NCBI GenBank assembly: GCA_030737875.1
Contig: CM060910.1
Coordinates: 67,092,501-67,156,500, forward strand
Length of the DNA: 64,000 nt
Source: Allium sativum
Lineage: Eukaryota > Streptophyta > Magnoliopsida > Asparagales > Amaryllidaceae
Direction: 5' to 3'
The notes under the pieces are model-generated. The model saw only the letters and a program-made list of their open reading frames with translations. It did not search any database and was not told the origin of the DNA. This document shows, piece by piece, positions 1-13,948 of the stretch. The position numbers were made by a program, and so were the translations under genes. Each line of letters starts with the position of its first letter. Position 1 is the stretch's first letter.

Positions 1-420
1 ATATATTTATGTACTTCTATATTTTGTAAAGTTAGGTGTTTTCTTGTGTAGTTCGTGTCTGCCTTTTCAGCAGTAAATGGTTGATGTTTGTAGACTGCAA
101 TTTAATTTGGGGATTGAACTAGATCTTGCTTTTGAGTTTAATGCCAGTTAGCCTTAGCCAGCATCACCATTCTCATTTCTGAGACTGTTGTCGGTGTTCG
201 CAGGCTAGTAGGCTACATAAGCAGTTCAGCTACTGAATGACCATCTTTTCATCTGTAATTTTCCTCTTTCTTTTGTACCATAATGCTTTGGGCGTGAAAA
301 TAAGGTTCTTTATAGATATACATATCGATATCAAAAAACAAGTGGGATTTTATTTGTATTCTGAGGATTGTTCCTAACACGGTCAATATCTGGATGAGGA
401 TTTTAAATTTTTTCATTGAG

Positions 421-462
421 AAAAAAAGAAGAAGAAGAAGAAGAAGAAGAAGAAGAAGAAGC
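421..462 (+). repeat. (GAA)n microsatellite
   Basis: An A run is followed by about eleven uninterrupted AAG/GAA triplets. The purine-only strand could form triplex DNA; no gene overlaps it. Confidence 0.9.
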
Positions 463-2105
463 CAAATTTCTTCAGTTATGAATAAACTGACGTATAAATA
501 AAATAACTAAGTGCTTTTTACTGAGTTAACCAGTATCCATATTTTGAGTCCACCTAAGTTAAGTACGTGTACCTAACAAGTCACAAGTAAATGTACTTAA
601 AAAAAAAGACAACGGTAATTGAACTGGAACTGCAAACATAATGACTTAAGCTTTATTTGAAACTTCATATGAATTAGAATTGCACATCTTTATGTAATTA
701 AATAGTCTAGTTAATAATGAAATATTGTTAAAGTACGATAATTAACGGTTAAATAACAAAATAGACTATGGATTTTCACCCATTGACTTAAAATGACCCA
801 ACCATGCTAAAGTTACTAGTAGACAGACTGGATTAGTGGCCACCGTTATCTTCATCTAGTATGCAGTCTTCTTCATCTTCACCTCTAAACTCTATTATCA
901 TCAATATAAGTTTACCTCTAAAAACCTAAAGAAATCCATTACAAATCATTAGAGGACTTGTGTGCATAGTCTTATTAAGGCATTAAAGATATATAGGTTG
1001 TTAATACTGCATATGCATTCGAAACCCTTTATTGATATATGTAAATACTATGTACATGTGATGATATTGCACAGTGCTGAGTCCCCAGTTATTATTCCAG
1101 CATATCATACCACATTGAATTCTCATGTCAATGAACTCCATGCTGTTTGACTAATTCCGTAATGTCCAATAGCTTCTGACATTCTATAAACATATTTTAC
1201 CAGCCTTTTTTGCTTTTTTGGTAAATCAATTAATGAACTACCAAAAGTTGTTTTCTCTATGTCTGGTTTATCCGTCAAAGGTATTGGATCATACTGGATA
1301 CTTGAACAATCTTCAGTGTTAATGACTTAATGATCGGCTTCTGCAATTTTTCATGTAATTTTTGTGTCTCGGCTATTTCAGTAACTAGGATGTGAATCTT
1401 ATAAAGATTGTTCTATATTGTACCACTTATAATTTTTGATTGTTGAGCGCCATGTAACTCTAGGCTCTATAATACTGAATTGCTATTGTTTGTAGATGCC
1501 TCGTTTATTGGATTACTCCTCCCTGTCTAAGTGCTATGTATTCTCATTATTGACTTCCGTCGAACTTGTAATCTGGTCATATAACCTTTGTTGGTGTGTA
1601 TGACTTAATCAACTGCTATCGTACTAGCATAAATATATAGCATTTAGAAAAATTATGTATCCTCGTATTTCAATGCATACACAAATTTTGTACCTTAAAG
1701 ATTATAAATAATAAATATATACCAATTTTTCTCTTTTTTTTACTAAACGCATATTTTTGCAACATTGGTATTAATTAATGCTAATTCAACTGATATGAAC
1801 ACAATGTGCTTGCATTATATGTCAACATACACCATATTTATATACTGGTATGTCTGTCATTATAAGTTGATTTATCTGTTTTTTTTTTGTTAGTATTAAA
1901 CTATTGAAGAAAATTTTCTTTTTCAAAATGCTGTTAGGCATTTGAAAGTTCTACGGTTGTTTGTTATGACGTAGATGATAATGTGTAGTCTTAATTTAGG
2001 TCCAGGCATTGGGTATATGATTTAACTTATAAAAATTACAATTTGGTTTCATTTCTAACGTTTTTTTTTTTTTTTTGACTGATTTAAAATATCAATCTGC
2101 ACATG

Positions 2106-2213
2106 CTATTCCCAGCATATCAATTTACATATGCATTTTCAGTAGTAAATGTTAAAGGTTAAATGAGTGCTACTCCCAACATATCAATTTACATATGCGT
2201 TTTCAGTAGTAAA
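2106..2213 (+). repeat. Direct repeat, period 64 bp
   Basis: Two near-identical 44-bp copies (2106-2149 and 2170-2213) share CATATCAATTTACATATG followed by TTTTCAGTAGTAAA. They lie about 300 bp upstream of the first recognisable exon of the CACTA gene. Confidence 0.8.
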
Positions 2214-2787
2214 CCTAATTTTGAAGTGGGAAGAAGAAAATGATCTGTGAGCAATTTGCATTTGTGGGCAACTTAACTATGTGGCAGAAGCCATTATTTT
2301 TTCTATTTTTTCTATTTTTACTTCTGGTTATTCTTCAAGAAGTATATGTCAGTTAGTATCAAGTTGTCTTTTTATACAATTTAGATTTTTTTTTACCTTG
2401 TTGTGTAACTTTGTTATGTCATTCGGTTGCTTTCTAGTACATCAAGTTTCTTTACCAGCTTCCATGTATGCACTATTCGAAATTTGAAATTTGAAATTTC
2501 CATTGATACAGCAATAATGGAAATGGAACCATACGGACACAATGAAGAGCAAAACGGTTCTTCTAACCAGTCTTCCTCTAAGAAGAGGCGAAGAGGTCCT
2601 ACGACAGGAAAGAAATATAGTAGAACACATGAGCCAAAATATGTTGAGTGGAGCGATAATGGCAAACCCATTGGGAAGTGGGCGAAGTCTTACAAAGCGT
2701 ATGTGGGCGACGTAGCTCGATCCAAAATTGATATCACTATTAAGAGATGGAATGACGTTAGCCAAGGGCTTAAGGACACTATTTGGC

Positions 2788-3012
2788 AAGATGTTAAGGT
2801 ATTATAATTTCATTTATATTTGCTTGTTCATCATAAGCTTGCCATGTAATTATTAGGTTTCTTTAATTAGCATTGACATCCACCTAACACGCACACGCAA
2901 AAGATGTTAAGGTATTATAATTTCATTTATATTTGCTTGTTCATCATAAGCTTGCCATGTAATTATTAGGTTTCTTTAATTAGCATTGACATCCACCTAA
3001 CACGCACACGCA
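2788..3012 (+). repeat. Exact 113-bp tandem duplication across a splice donor
   Basis: Positions 2788-2899 and 2901-3012 are identical over 112 bp. The unit starts with the last 11 bases of exon 1 of the CACTA gene and includes its GT donor, so the donor exists twice (2799 and 2912). Reading through to the second donor gives GTA TTA TAA, an immediate stop, so only the first donor keeps the frame open. Perfect identity suggests a recent event. Confidence 0.92.
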
Positions 3013-3062
3013 CGCGCACATGCACGCGCGCGCGCACGCGCACAGGCGTGCAGGCACGCACA
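3001..3062 (+). repeat. Alternating purine-pyrimidine (CA/CG) tract
   Basis: About 60 bp of nearly strict alternation of C/T with A/G, including a run of GC dinucleotides around 3026-3035. Such tracts can adopt Z-DNA. It sits in intron 1 of the CACTA gene, directly after the tandem duplication, and may have promoted it. Confidence 0.85.
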
Positions 3063-6000
3063 TTCAAAATTGATCTCACACCACACCATCCTTATGTAGA
3101 TTTGCAGAGAATAATATGTGACAAGTAGTTAAAAATAAAATAAGCATTGCTCATAAGGTGTTTGCCTTCATGTAATGACTTGTCCATTTAGTTTAGTACT
3201 AATGACTTGTCCATTCGACGATTCAGCACTATATTCATCGCTCATTACTTTTGGGAAAAAATCAGTCAACTTTTGGGAAAAATAACAGTACATATGGGGG
3301 AAGCATTTTTTTGTATAAACTTGTTCATTTTTAATTACTATAGGCCGAATACCATATTGATGATAAAATGAAAGGCACTGTGCTAAAGAATATTTGGGAA
3401 CGATGGAAAGATTTCAAAACAAAATTGGTTAGTGGTTGGGTTACGAAGACAAGACAGCTTTCAGAGGAACATAAACAGCCGTACGAGTTCTACGACGGAA
3501 TTACCCAAGCACAATGGGAAACTTTCAAAAAGAATTGCGAAACCGATCAATTTAAGGTATGCCTTTTATTAATTTTAGAAACAAGGGGGTTTCAGATATA
3601 AGTTTTTACCTTCATTCAGAAATTCGAATTTCTTTTGCAGATGAGTGGATGTTTGATTGGTAAATTATTCTTGTAGGGTGAATACTTATTATCCATTAGA
3701 ATATACCCTTCATTAATTTTGTGCATTTGTTTGCACCATTCAAGCTAAAAAAGAAATGTTTTGTGCATTTAATATTATTTGGCGCACTTGCATTTGTTTG
3801 AAAGAAGGGAAGGATCACTTGAAGTCTTAAAACAACAAATATTTCTGCTTCAACTTTATGCACTTTTCACAGAACTTTAGAACTTCACTAATTGTCTAGG
3901 AAAATATGATTTAATTGGTTTTACACATCTTTCTGAAAAATACTATAAAGAAAATTAAAAAAAAACCTCTGGGAAAATTACAGTTACGGATGATTTTAAA
4001 AATAACACTGAAAATGATACATTCACCTTGACCGAATCGATTGCTCTGGAATAATGATTTAGCTCATGGTTATAGACTAAGTGTTAATGGAATTTCTGAA
4101 ATTCACCCCATAACAATTTCGATGGAAGTTATCAGTAGCACTAAATAATATTCATATAACAGATAGGCTAGGGCTGTTCAAACCTTAAAAAAATGATAAC
4201 TTGCCCAGTTTCTTCCTTTTGAGAAAACAAAGTTTCGAAGACTAAACCCTCTTATGATCTTTTACCTAAATTTATGTTCTGTTTATTTTTAAAATTTCTT
4301 GTACACTACACAGAGCAAACATGGTGTCTTTGAGAGACCATACAGGACAACTACTATGTGGTGTCGTGAAAGCATCACGTAGCGCAACTGCATTGAAATG
4401 TAATTTTAAAGAAAAAAATAAGCGAAGACAACTTAGCAAAATAAGAGGTTTTTTCATACGTTCGAACATTTAGAGGCAACTGGGCATTTTAATGGGTTCG
4501 AATATAATTTGCCAAATAGACATGGCTATTTATTGACTTCAAACAAATTAATGTACATGCATGACAGGCTCAAGATTCGGAAGTTAAATTATCATAGCAT
4601 TGTCATATTCTAAGTTTGGTAATGCGAAAAAGGAATGCAAGTTGTTAGAAGATTTCCAAATTTCTGAAGGCATTAATTTATTCTACCAAAGGATTTTTCT
4701 GAAGGCATTAATTTCTGAATGCAAGTTGTTATTTTGCACTCTATTTAGAGTAGTTCAGTACCATTATTATTTCTTTTTTCATAATTTTTTTTCATAAATG
4801 CAAAACCATAATTGTGTATGTATTTATGCTATTAAACAGCGAATAAGTGAGAAAGCTAGACAGAGTCAGATGTGCAATGTGCATCCTCACTATTTAGGGC
4901 AAGCCGGATATGCCGGAAAAAAAGCAAAATGGATATCCGAAGGCTATAATTCCTCGATGACAATACCTAGTGGATCTGTCTTGGATCGAAGTATTAATTG
5001 GGTTTTGGCAAGATCGAAAAAGGGAGTTGATGGAAATTATACAATCCCAAATGAGAAAACTAGGCAAGTTGCAGAAAAAGTGGTATGATTAGTTTTCGTC
5101 CATTCATTGTATCTCTTTACATTAATGTCTTGCAATACATAACAATACATTATTATAATGTAATTATGTTTTTGTTTATAGAATGATTTGAGAGAAAAAG
5201 CCATAGAAGGAGATTGGATTCCAAATAGACACGACGATGTGCTAAATCGTGCTCTTGAAAAAAGTGAGCATCCAGGCCGAGTAAGGGGAATTGGTGGATT
5301 GATTGGTATCAAAGACGTATTTGGGGAGGTACAAAGAAATAAAGGTCCAAGTGGCGTAGTATCGGTAGATGACCTACATGTTATCACTCAGGATTTCGAA
5401 GCTAAAATGTCTCAGAAACTTGAATCTATGGTGGATACAATGGTTGAGCAGAGGCTTACTAATATGTTGAACATGATGGGTATGAAGGTGCCAAATAATA
5501 TTGGGGTCGGCTACACACCTTCAATTGGTATTCATAGTAGCTGTCAATCGGTACACTTGGACAAATTACAATCTACAAGCAAAATTCAAGTTACATATCC
5601 TTTGTAGAATTGCAGGTATCTCAAATATCAAAGTCAAAATTTTAATGAATCTTTGCACTTCAGTGGTCTAGATTGTATTGGCAATTGCATGTTGTTGATA
5701 CAAATGATTTAACCACAACAAATATAATGAAGGCACTTTAAATCAATTGCAGTTCTTTAAGTTCAGGTAGATCATATGCACCAATTTAGACGTTTGAGAA
5801 TTAAGGAAATCTATTTAGAACTGTTAGAGTTAAACTGAAAGATAGGCTCCTTTAATGTGTACTGAACATTCGTCAGGCTTCATGAAATTAGATGTAAACA
5901 TATGATCCTACCATATTTTCAATTTGGGTAGATCCTCAATGCTCGTCAAACTAATAAAAATAAGATGTAGATGCCAACTATTGCATGAATAAAAAATATT

Positions 6001-6869
6001 AATAAAACATATGAAATTGACATATGGATTTCATATTTCTTTTGTAGTAGTAATTAGACTAAACCGGGAACTTGGCTTGGCTTGACAAATATGATATAAA
6101 GCTCTTTATTTTAGGCAAATATTTTAAATGGGATTTGATCAAGTATAAATTTGATTTTTTTTATTTCATGATACAGTAGGTTTTATTTTCTCAAACTTAT
6201 TTCAATATAAATAGTTTTTTAACATAGAAATAAGCACAGTAATGAAATTGATTTCCTTTCAACTCCTTTTGTTTTCTTTGAAGGTGTTTTTTTTTTCGTA
6301 CTGTCTGATCAGCTGGTTTTATGCAAGAAATTATTGATATTATATGCAGCTTTATTTTATAGACAGTACTGTGTATTTCTAATTGTCCTGCATGATTTTG
6401 ATATAGCGGCAAAATGTCTTCTTTAGAGCAACCTAGTCCACGATTTAATCGTAAAGACAACTTAGGGAAAGAAAAAAGAAAAAAAAAGCCATAATTGTAT
6501 TTTATGCTCAAAGTGTCCGTTGTTTCCTAACCTTGTTATTAGAAAAGGAAAACAAAAAAAAAAAAAAACAAAAAAAAAAAAACAAATGAACAAACGAATA
6601 CCACAGAACGTAACAATTAAACATTGACATTCATTGTTTATTACTCGCACTTAAGAGCAACTTCTTATAAAAAGGCTTTAGACCCATTATTCTGGTTGTA
6701 AATTTTACTATTTTTCTTGCTAATCCTGCAATTAGTGGTTCTAATTAACCGGGTGCACCGGCAAAGTGGATTTTTCTTAATTTGACCTCTTAGAAAGTAA
6801 ATTGCAACAACCAGTAAATAACCAGATAACTTTTTGTGCGAGTTAGAATATTATAGCCACAAACATTTA

Positions 6870-6905
<36 letters not shown>
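6870..6905 (+). repeat. (AAT)n microsatellite
   Basis: About twelve uninterrupted AAT triplets in the intron upstream of the DUF8039-like exon. Confidence 0.9.
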
Positions 6906-6906
<1 letters not shown>

Positions 6907-9900
6907 CATGTCTTAATACTAATGTGTGCAAGCTTTTTAATAACGTCAAACTTAAATCTGAAATCGTTATGCCTCAATTCAAACGTTTACTTCTGTAAAT
7001 ATATATCATTTTATGCATCTAATATGCAAATGAAAAATGTTTGTTTTGTTATTGTCATCCTTAGGAACCAACTAAATGTCGTCTAGCTGTGGATTTCAAC
7101 TTCCAAATTATCGTAGTGGGTCATGGTAGGGTACATCCTGCTTCAAAATCCGGCGATCGATGCCACAATCAACAACTCTTGGCTGATCATGTAAAGGTTG
7201 GGATTGATGCGGTGGAGCCTATTCATGCAGGAGTCTCACTTCCAGTTCCAACTCAATATCACACCACAATAGGAGAAGCGGTTGGTAGTTTTGTTCAGTG
7301 GCCTAAAAATCTTGTGCTTTTAGGAGAAAACGATGAGGTAAAATCTCTTGTGCATGTGCATTATTATGCTTATCAAATATATCATTATTGATTTGATTTT
7401 GTACACAAGCATGTTAATCATATAAGTGAAGCTTTAGCAGAACAATAAATAATAGGCTGTACTACTATTAGGGATCACAAATATTATAACTAGGATGTCT
7501 TCTACTATATAAACTCCTTTTCATTGTGGTCCAATATAACTTGTGCTTGTAAATAATGCTCCAGCTCAGTTGGATTTTGGAAAAATCATGTCGGTAATAA
7601 CGAAAACACATTTCGTTCAGGCACTTTATAGCCTTTTGGATAAACCAAGGCCATAATCACCTGCTACATTTTTAATTTTCAGCATGGTTATAGAACAGAG
7701 ATTAAACTGTTTTGAGCTTTTGGGATATGGGACTGATTTTTAACTTTCAGCATGGTTATAGAACATAGATTAAAGTGAAATCTTGTGTTTTTGAATAGGT
7801 ATGCTTATGCTTTGATCAGTTTTGTTTATTTCGTTAATGGTTGTGTATATTTATGTAATCGTTGCCACAGTTTTGTTTGCCAAAATGGTTTATTACAATG
7901 TTATTTTTTGTAGATAAGGGATGATAGACATAAATAAGATGAAATGCTAAACAATAAATCGAACTAAAATTTACAGAGAGGTTCAATATTGTAAGATAAT
8001 CTAAATCCAGAGTATTTTAGTGGTTTGAATTTGCTCTGAGGTAGAAAATAAGCCTAAATGTCAGTTACTAAAACGACAGAAGTTAAACCCTTTTTATTTC
8101 ATTGTTGCTTATTTGCAAAGAATGTTAATTAGCAGATATTAAGACCATAACTAGATATAGGTTGAGTAGGTGATTGTGCTTAGGGGTGGATTCATGTTCA
8201 TTCGATCTTTTTTTGAACCCAACTCATTTTCAAACAGTGTCAAATGGATAATAAAAATGCAAGACATAATATTAAATTGTACTGAAGTAACACTCAGCCA
8301 TATATCCACAATCTTTGATGTTACCTTCATCTATCAAACTGATTTTTTTATTGGCTAATTTCTTCGCCATTATATAAGTTTTAGATATGCAGAAATGGTA
8401 GAAAATGCAACATTTGAGAATGTACTATAACTTTATGTGCAGGCTACACCTATAGCGAGCACAAATAAAGTGAAACAATATGGTGCCACAGCCATGAATA
8501 AGAACGAAATGGTCATGAATACAATGTCCAATCAATTTGTGAAGCATAAGGCAATCGTGGGAGAAGATATCCTGAAAAATTTGACGGATGAGTGTAAATA
8601 TTTCCACGACTTGATAGTTCAAATGCCAACTGATGATGGTTTTATCATTGTAATTCACGTGAATAAGGATTTATTTACGTGTGACGAGGACTTTGAAATT
8701 CATATAAAGACGGATGACATTATCCAATTTCTTAGTATGGCATGGCTGAATGCGTCATGGCTACAAATTTGCATCATGTGAGTATTTACATTTTTTTTGC
8801 TGAACGAATAAGAATAATGTTGATTACATGTTTAAATAATGTGTAGATGGTTAAATCATATGTGCAATAATCTCGAAGTGAAGAACATTGGGTTTATGTG
8901 TCCTTAGAAGCTTTCCCAAGTACGGAAATATCCAGATGTGACAAATAGATATATCTCAAACTCGTGGCATGCATCACAGTCTAAGTGCTTATTCTTAGCT
9001 CCATACTACGAAGGGTATGAATATTAGACTTTCAGTAAATAGTTACCAGTTTGTGGTTGATTTTATTTTTTATAAACTTATATTGTACGAAGCATTGCCT
9101 GCTGCTTGTTTTCCGTATCGAAAAAAACGAGGTTTATGTTTTTGATCCCCAGGCCGAACGCAAACGCAATCTAGTGATCAAGCCACAAGTAAATGTGTAT
9201 GTTTTATTTGTTTGCCTTTTGTTTAGATATGTCTTTTGTTACATTATTTGTGTAGAGATCACATGCACGTTGCATGACCATTCTTTAGATTAAGATTATG
9301 GGTTCATTTGTTGCATTTTCAGGGCCTTCCTAACTTACAAAGCAATAGGTGGCAAGTCATCTCGAGGAAATAACTTGAAATGGAAATTCGTTACGGTAAA
9401 TTGTTATGTGACAATTTTTTTTTTGTATGTTGTTTGGGATATAAATTCATTATAACTTGACTTTTTTTTTTTGAAATATTGGTAGTGTCCCCAACAAGTA
9501 GGACCAACGGATTGTATATATTATGTGATGAGGTATATGCATGATATAATAAAAAACCACCATCAAAGTATTGATTTTCGTGAGGTACCACTTTCTTAGT
9601 TTTATTTTTTCCTTTCATATTCAATATAAATAATTGTATGATTAATTATTCTGAAAAAAATCTCTTTACTGTAGGATTTTTTACAAGCTGTTTCGTACGG
9701 TCAAAAAGAGATGGACGAGATCCGAGATAATATAGCTACTTATATCATGCATAACTGGATGTAGTCGTCGTATATGCTACAATATTGTGAGTTTATTCAC
9801 GTTTCTTTAGTTGCATCATATTAATATGAAAGTATGGGTTTCTAGAGTTAATATGTGTTCAATTTATTTTTTCCTTTTTTTTCCCCATGGAAAACACGAC

Positions 9901-12900
9901 GCTTGAGACTTTCTACTGAACATGAGCTGACCTCATTTTGCTACTGAAGCAAAATGCCAGTCACGTTTTGTGTGAAAAACATAACATAAACAATAAACAG
10001 TCAGGTTACATTTGTTAAAACAATAAAATCTACCTAATAGCGTGAAAAGAACAAAATAATATTTGAACATACAATACTTCGGTATACAATAACTCAGGTT
10101 TTTTTTTTCGTTCTAGGACCAGTTTTAATGTCTGACCATTCAGCAATTGGATATACAATAATTTTTGACTTAATGAAATTGATTTTGTTTAGATATTTTT
10201 TTGTTTTAACTATAAAAAAGAAAACTTGGCGTTATTCTAATCTTGCATTTACATTCTAATGATAATGAACTGAATCAATTGTTTGAAGTACATAACGAGT
10301 TTGTGCACTTAATTTGTCTATTTACATGGCTATAGCGACGCCATAATTTTGGGCAAATATAAATATACTTTGTTGGTGTTGGATTCATTTATCATGCCAC
10401 TTATTGCGAACGTGACGAATAAAGCAGTTCCCAAATACCCATAAATAGTGAGCAAGACATCTTTAGAAATCACATGCAAGTCCTAAAAATACTTGTTGTC
10501 TTGATTTAAATCATCTGCTTTTGTTGGTAAATATCAGTAAACCATAAAATATTTAGTAACTGTCCATAATCTATGCGCGGTTTTAATGATAGAAACAAAT
10601 TCAATACAATTGTCCTTTAACAAATCTGATTTTTAAAATAATTCAAATTAATTAAAATGGAGAAAAAAAAGTATAGATAGATTGTTAAAATTAAATATTC
10701 ATGGTAGTAATTAGAACATAACAAATTTGTGTCAATGGTGAATACCGATTAAGCAGTAAAATTCCAAACTGTAAGACTAGATGATTTGGGATTAAATCTT
10801 CTTGACACCAATTATCAATTTGCAGAAAATTAAAGTAAAATAAAGGCACAAGCTTATTAGGAGAATAGTAACTTTTCTTAAAAGCGTTGAAAGCTGTCAG
10901 GAGTATATTTAGATTTATCTATTGCAAAATTATTGGACTTATTTTTTAATATTATATGGTTTTCTAAATCTTGAACTAAAAATGTAAATCTTTAGTCAAA
11001 ACAGAGATTTAATTTACTTCAAAACCATGATCGATTTAATAACAGTATTATGGCAAAATGAGGAAAAAAGCGAGCTGTCCGGAGAACATTTAAATTTATT
11101 GCAAAATTAAAGGACTTATTTGCAGATAATATGTTTTTTTAGATCTTAAACTAAAAATATGTAAAAGACTTATCAAGACAAAAATATAACTTGCTTCAAG
11201 ATTATAGACCTATAAATCTACATTTATTTGTTTTATCTTTCTGAGAAGGTAGGTATGCTGAAATTTCAGACCTACCAGAATTTCCCAAAAAAATCAGCAG
11301 TGTAGAAATAAAATAAACCCACAAAATTAGGATATTCTTCTCAAACTTGCCTGTTTCCAAATCAAAATTGCATAAAGTGAAATGTGTGCATCAAAAGTTG
11401 GAATTTTCACTAAACTAACGTGGGATATTGACAAGTGATATCATATTATTAAAATCCCTAACATACCATATTATTTAATATCTCTTCAGTTTGATGTTAT
11501 TACCTGATTTCTATGACAAGTGATATAAGCATTGATGACATAGTAATTAATCCCTAAGATACCATATCATTAAAATCAATATGCAAATTCAAAAACTGTA
11601 GAAGCCATAACATTTAGTGATATAAGCTTATAGTGGAAAACGATCTCCCACAAAGGCTACAAAATTTGATTGAAGAACGCAGAGATGGGCATCGGTCTGG
11701 CGGTCAAGTATTCGTCAAGCAAATGGCGATCGCCTTGCTGAAAGCGCTACATATTAACACAGTTTTGTAGTTGCATGCAAATAGCCTTGTTTTTTTTTTC
11801 ATTTCATCTCAAATTTGTCATTTGTGTACATGATTTTACCATTTGTGCATATGCATTTTGAAAAGAGAAGTAATTATATGTTTTGTACAAAGAAAATGGG
11901 TTATAATTTTATAAGCCGGGCACATCATGTGTATGTGCTGGTTGGTGCTTTCGACGAATTGTTCAGGCTGTATTTATTAATCAGTTATGAGGGTTGGTTG
12001 CCTATTTTGGTGGTTTATATAATAACAAGAAAACTGGTCATTGAATACTTTTTGCAATTAAATTTTACTTTTTTGAATATTTGTGTGAAGAGCCGTTGGG
12101 AGGTTTTGCTAATGAATAGTATGTTATTAGCCGACTATAATTTTGGAGATTTGATATTAGATTCTGGACATGCATCATTGTATTTTAATCATGCTCGCAA
12201 AGAGACAGGTAACTGATAATGGGTGGTGGATTCCAACTTTGCTATGCTTGATTTAATCATGCATCATTGTATTTTAATCATGCTCACATTGTAGGCTATG
12301 AATAAGCAGCCACGTAGCCGTAGTTTAAGATACGTTTCAAAGTCTATGCAGCCACATGAATTCTCCGCGATGGATAATCAAATTTTGTAGCAATTTTTAT
12401 ATGAGATGGATTTAGAAAATTTTACAATGAATTCCGATTTTGCTAGCTCTATTAAAATCAATTTACACGATCAGTTTTAATGTGTTCGAGACAGACGATT
12501 GGTTCGAACTATGCAACGTTGTTCGAGACAGACGATGTTTATAATAAGGACGTAGCTAAAAATTTCAACGTAGTAAAAACATTTCAGTCAAACAAAAAAA
12601 CATGTAAAATAGTTCGTTCAAATATGCATGACGAGTAAATAGCTTAGATCCATTTATTTTGAAACCTACGTCCATATTGTTATCTTTGCGTTTTGAATCT
12701 CATTCCCTTCCCCTCTCTCTCCCTCAGCTTAAAAAAAATGGATATGTCAATAGCATGTGCATGAAAAATATGTTGACATTAAATGATATTGTTATCTTTG
12801 CGTTTTGAAAAATATGTCAATAGCATGTGCCTCGTACAGTAAGGCATTTAGAAGTTCAGAAATGATGTCAATAACATCTCCATTTTTTCCTCGCTTGTTT

Positions 12901-13563
12901 TAGAGCTACTTCAGAAATGATGTCGTACAGTAAGGCATTCAATTTTTTTTTTTTGAACAAATCAAACCAAAATAATTGTTGGTTTGATTGGTTCAACTTT
13001 GAGAAGAAGAGAAAAATTTGGTTCTATTTGATTTTATTTTTTATTTGGCAATTTGAAATTGGATTAACCATTTTATCACACCTATCAGGTAGTTAGATAT
13101 CTCCATAATTAAACCGAAGCAACACCATTGTTTTGCCAAGTCCCATATTTGTCATTGTTTGACACGGTTTGCGACCATAACAAAACAAATGGCAAGGATT
13201 CTTAAATGCAATAACTTTAAACTGGTTATAACTTTGTCAATTGTCTTTTTTTTTCCAATGTTTATTTTGAAAAGAAAAAAGAAAAAAACAACCAAAGAGT
13301 TCGCCGTTGATTATACTTTTTTTTTTCTGAGAAAATAATAGTACAAGGTAATGTGAATGTTATCGATGATGTTTCCTATGTTTTTAACAGTATTTGAGTT
13401 GTTTTTAACAGTATTTGAGTTGTTTTATTCATACATGACACATGCAGCATGTTGCATCTCCAGCTCAGTTCACTTTGTTTGCAAAGAGGAATGCTCAATT
13501 CACTTTGTTTGCATCAGGTACGCGGTTCGAGCAATAGCACAAATGTTTTTGCTGTCTGTAAGG

Positions 13564-13688
13564 CATACTGCAGTTTGCAAAATAGTATATTGCAGTATAG
13601 CATACTGCAGTATCGCATCTGTAATACTGCAGTATGCGATGCTGCAGTATTACAGTATTACAGATCGCATATCTGTAATACTGCGGTT
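13564..13688. repeat. Cluster of palindromic CTGCAGTAT/ATACTGCAG motifs
   Basis: Within 125 bp the core CTGCAG or CTGCGG, flanked by TAATA or TAT, recurs about six times in both orientations (for example GTAATACTGCAGTATGCGAT). The cluster can fold into several alternative hairpins. It lies about 800 bp from the transposon right end and differs from the terminal CTTCGGTT repeats. Confidence 0.7.
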
Positions 13689-13845
13689 GGATTTATACTG
13701 TATTTTGTGCTTATTTCACTTTTGTTTTCTTTGTAATACTACAGTTTATTGAAAGTTTGTTTTTGAAATTTTGCAGGTAGATATATATTGCGTAGCAGAT
13801 ATTCAACGAGGCGATTGGTTTGTTTTTGTAAGTCGGGATTTAGTT

Positions 13846-13948
13846 AGTAAGACTGGATTATATATGTTGTATTTGGTTCTTTCTTGGAGTATGACTGAAT
13901 TATATATGTTGTATTTGGTTTCTTCTTGTAGTAAGACCGAATTATTCA
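13846..13948 (+). repeat. 42-bp tandem repeat, 2.4 copies
   Basis: Units start at 13846, 13888 and 13930, each beginning AGTA(A/T)GAC and containing TATATATGTTGTATTTGGTT. The third unit is partial. No coding function is apparent. Confidence 0.85.

Larger units (their letters stand above)
1..2516. other. AT-rich non-coding stretch left of the CACTA gene
   Basis: No convincing coding exon was found on either strand; the open frames here are short and low-complexity. It holds a GAA microsatellite (421-462), several A/T runs and one 64-bp-period direct repeat (2106-2213). It is probably internal CACTA sequence, but no feature proves this. Confidence 0.4.
2517..9764 (+). pseudogene. CACTA-encoded Transposase_24 / DUF8039 / Ulp1-protease-like protein, disrupted
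   Basis: Exons that join in frame at GT-AG sites: 2517-2798, 3344-3556, 4840-5082, 5182 to about 5590, 7065-7337, 8443-8777, 8847-9014, about 9093-9196, 9323-9395, 9486-9584 and 9675-9764. Exons 1-4 resemble the plant Ptta/En/Spm domain Transposase_24 (basic KKRRRGP start, then GKWAKSY, VARSKIDITIKRW and WERWKDFKTKL). Exon 5 (HTTIGEAVGSFVQWP) resembles DUF8039. Exons 7-11 resemble a C48/Ulp1 cysteine protease: FLAPYYEG, a candidate His at HCLLLVF, VYVFDP, and Gln and Cys in CPQQVGPTDCIYYVMRYM, ending at TAG 9764. Two defects are visible. Exon 7 has an in-frame TAG at 8905-8907, and the acceptor before the His exon is poor. The exon 4 3' end is uncertain. ATG 2517 was chosen because it opens the conserved basic stretch. 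Family identity is fairly sure; function is presumably lost. Confidence 0.75.

Noticed and set aside
11815..12216. 133-codon ORF in the CACTA right interior
   Set aside because: Hydrophobic low-complexity translation typical of AT-rich DNA, with no recognised motif or splice context.
13357..13752. Overlapping ORFs rich in Cys, Tyr and Ile
   Set aside because: They are translations of the palindromic CTGCAGTAT cluster, open in two frames, and not a gene.
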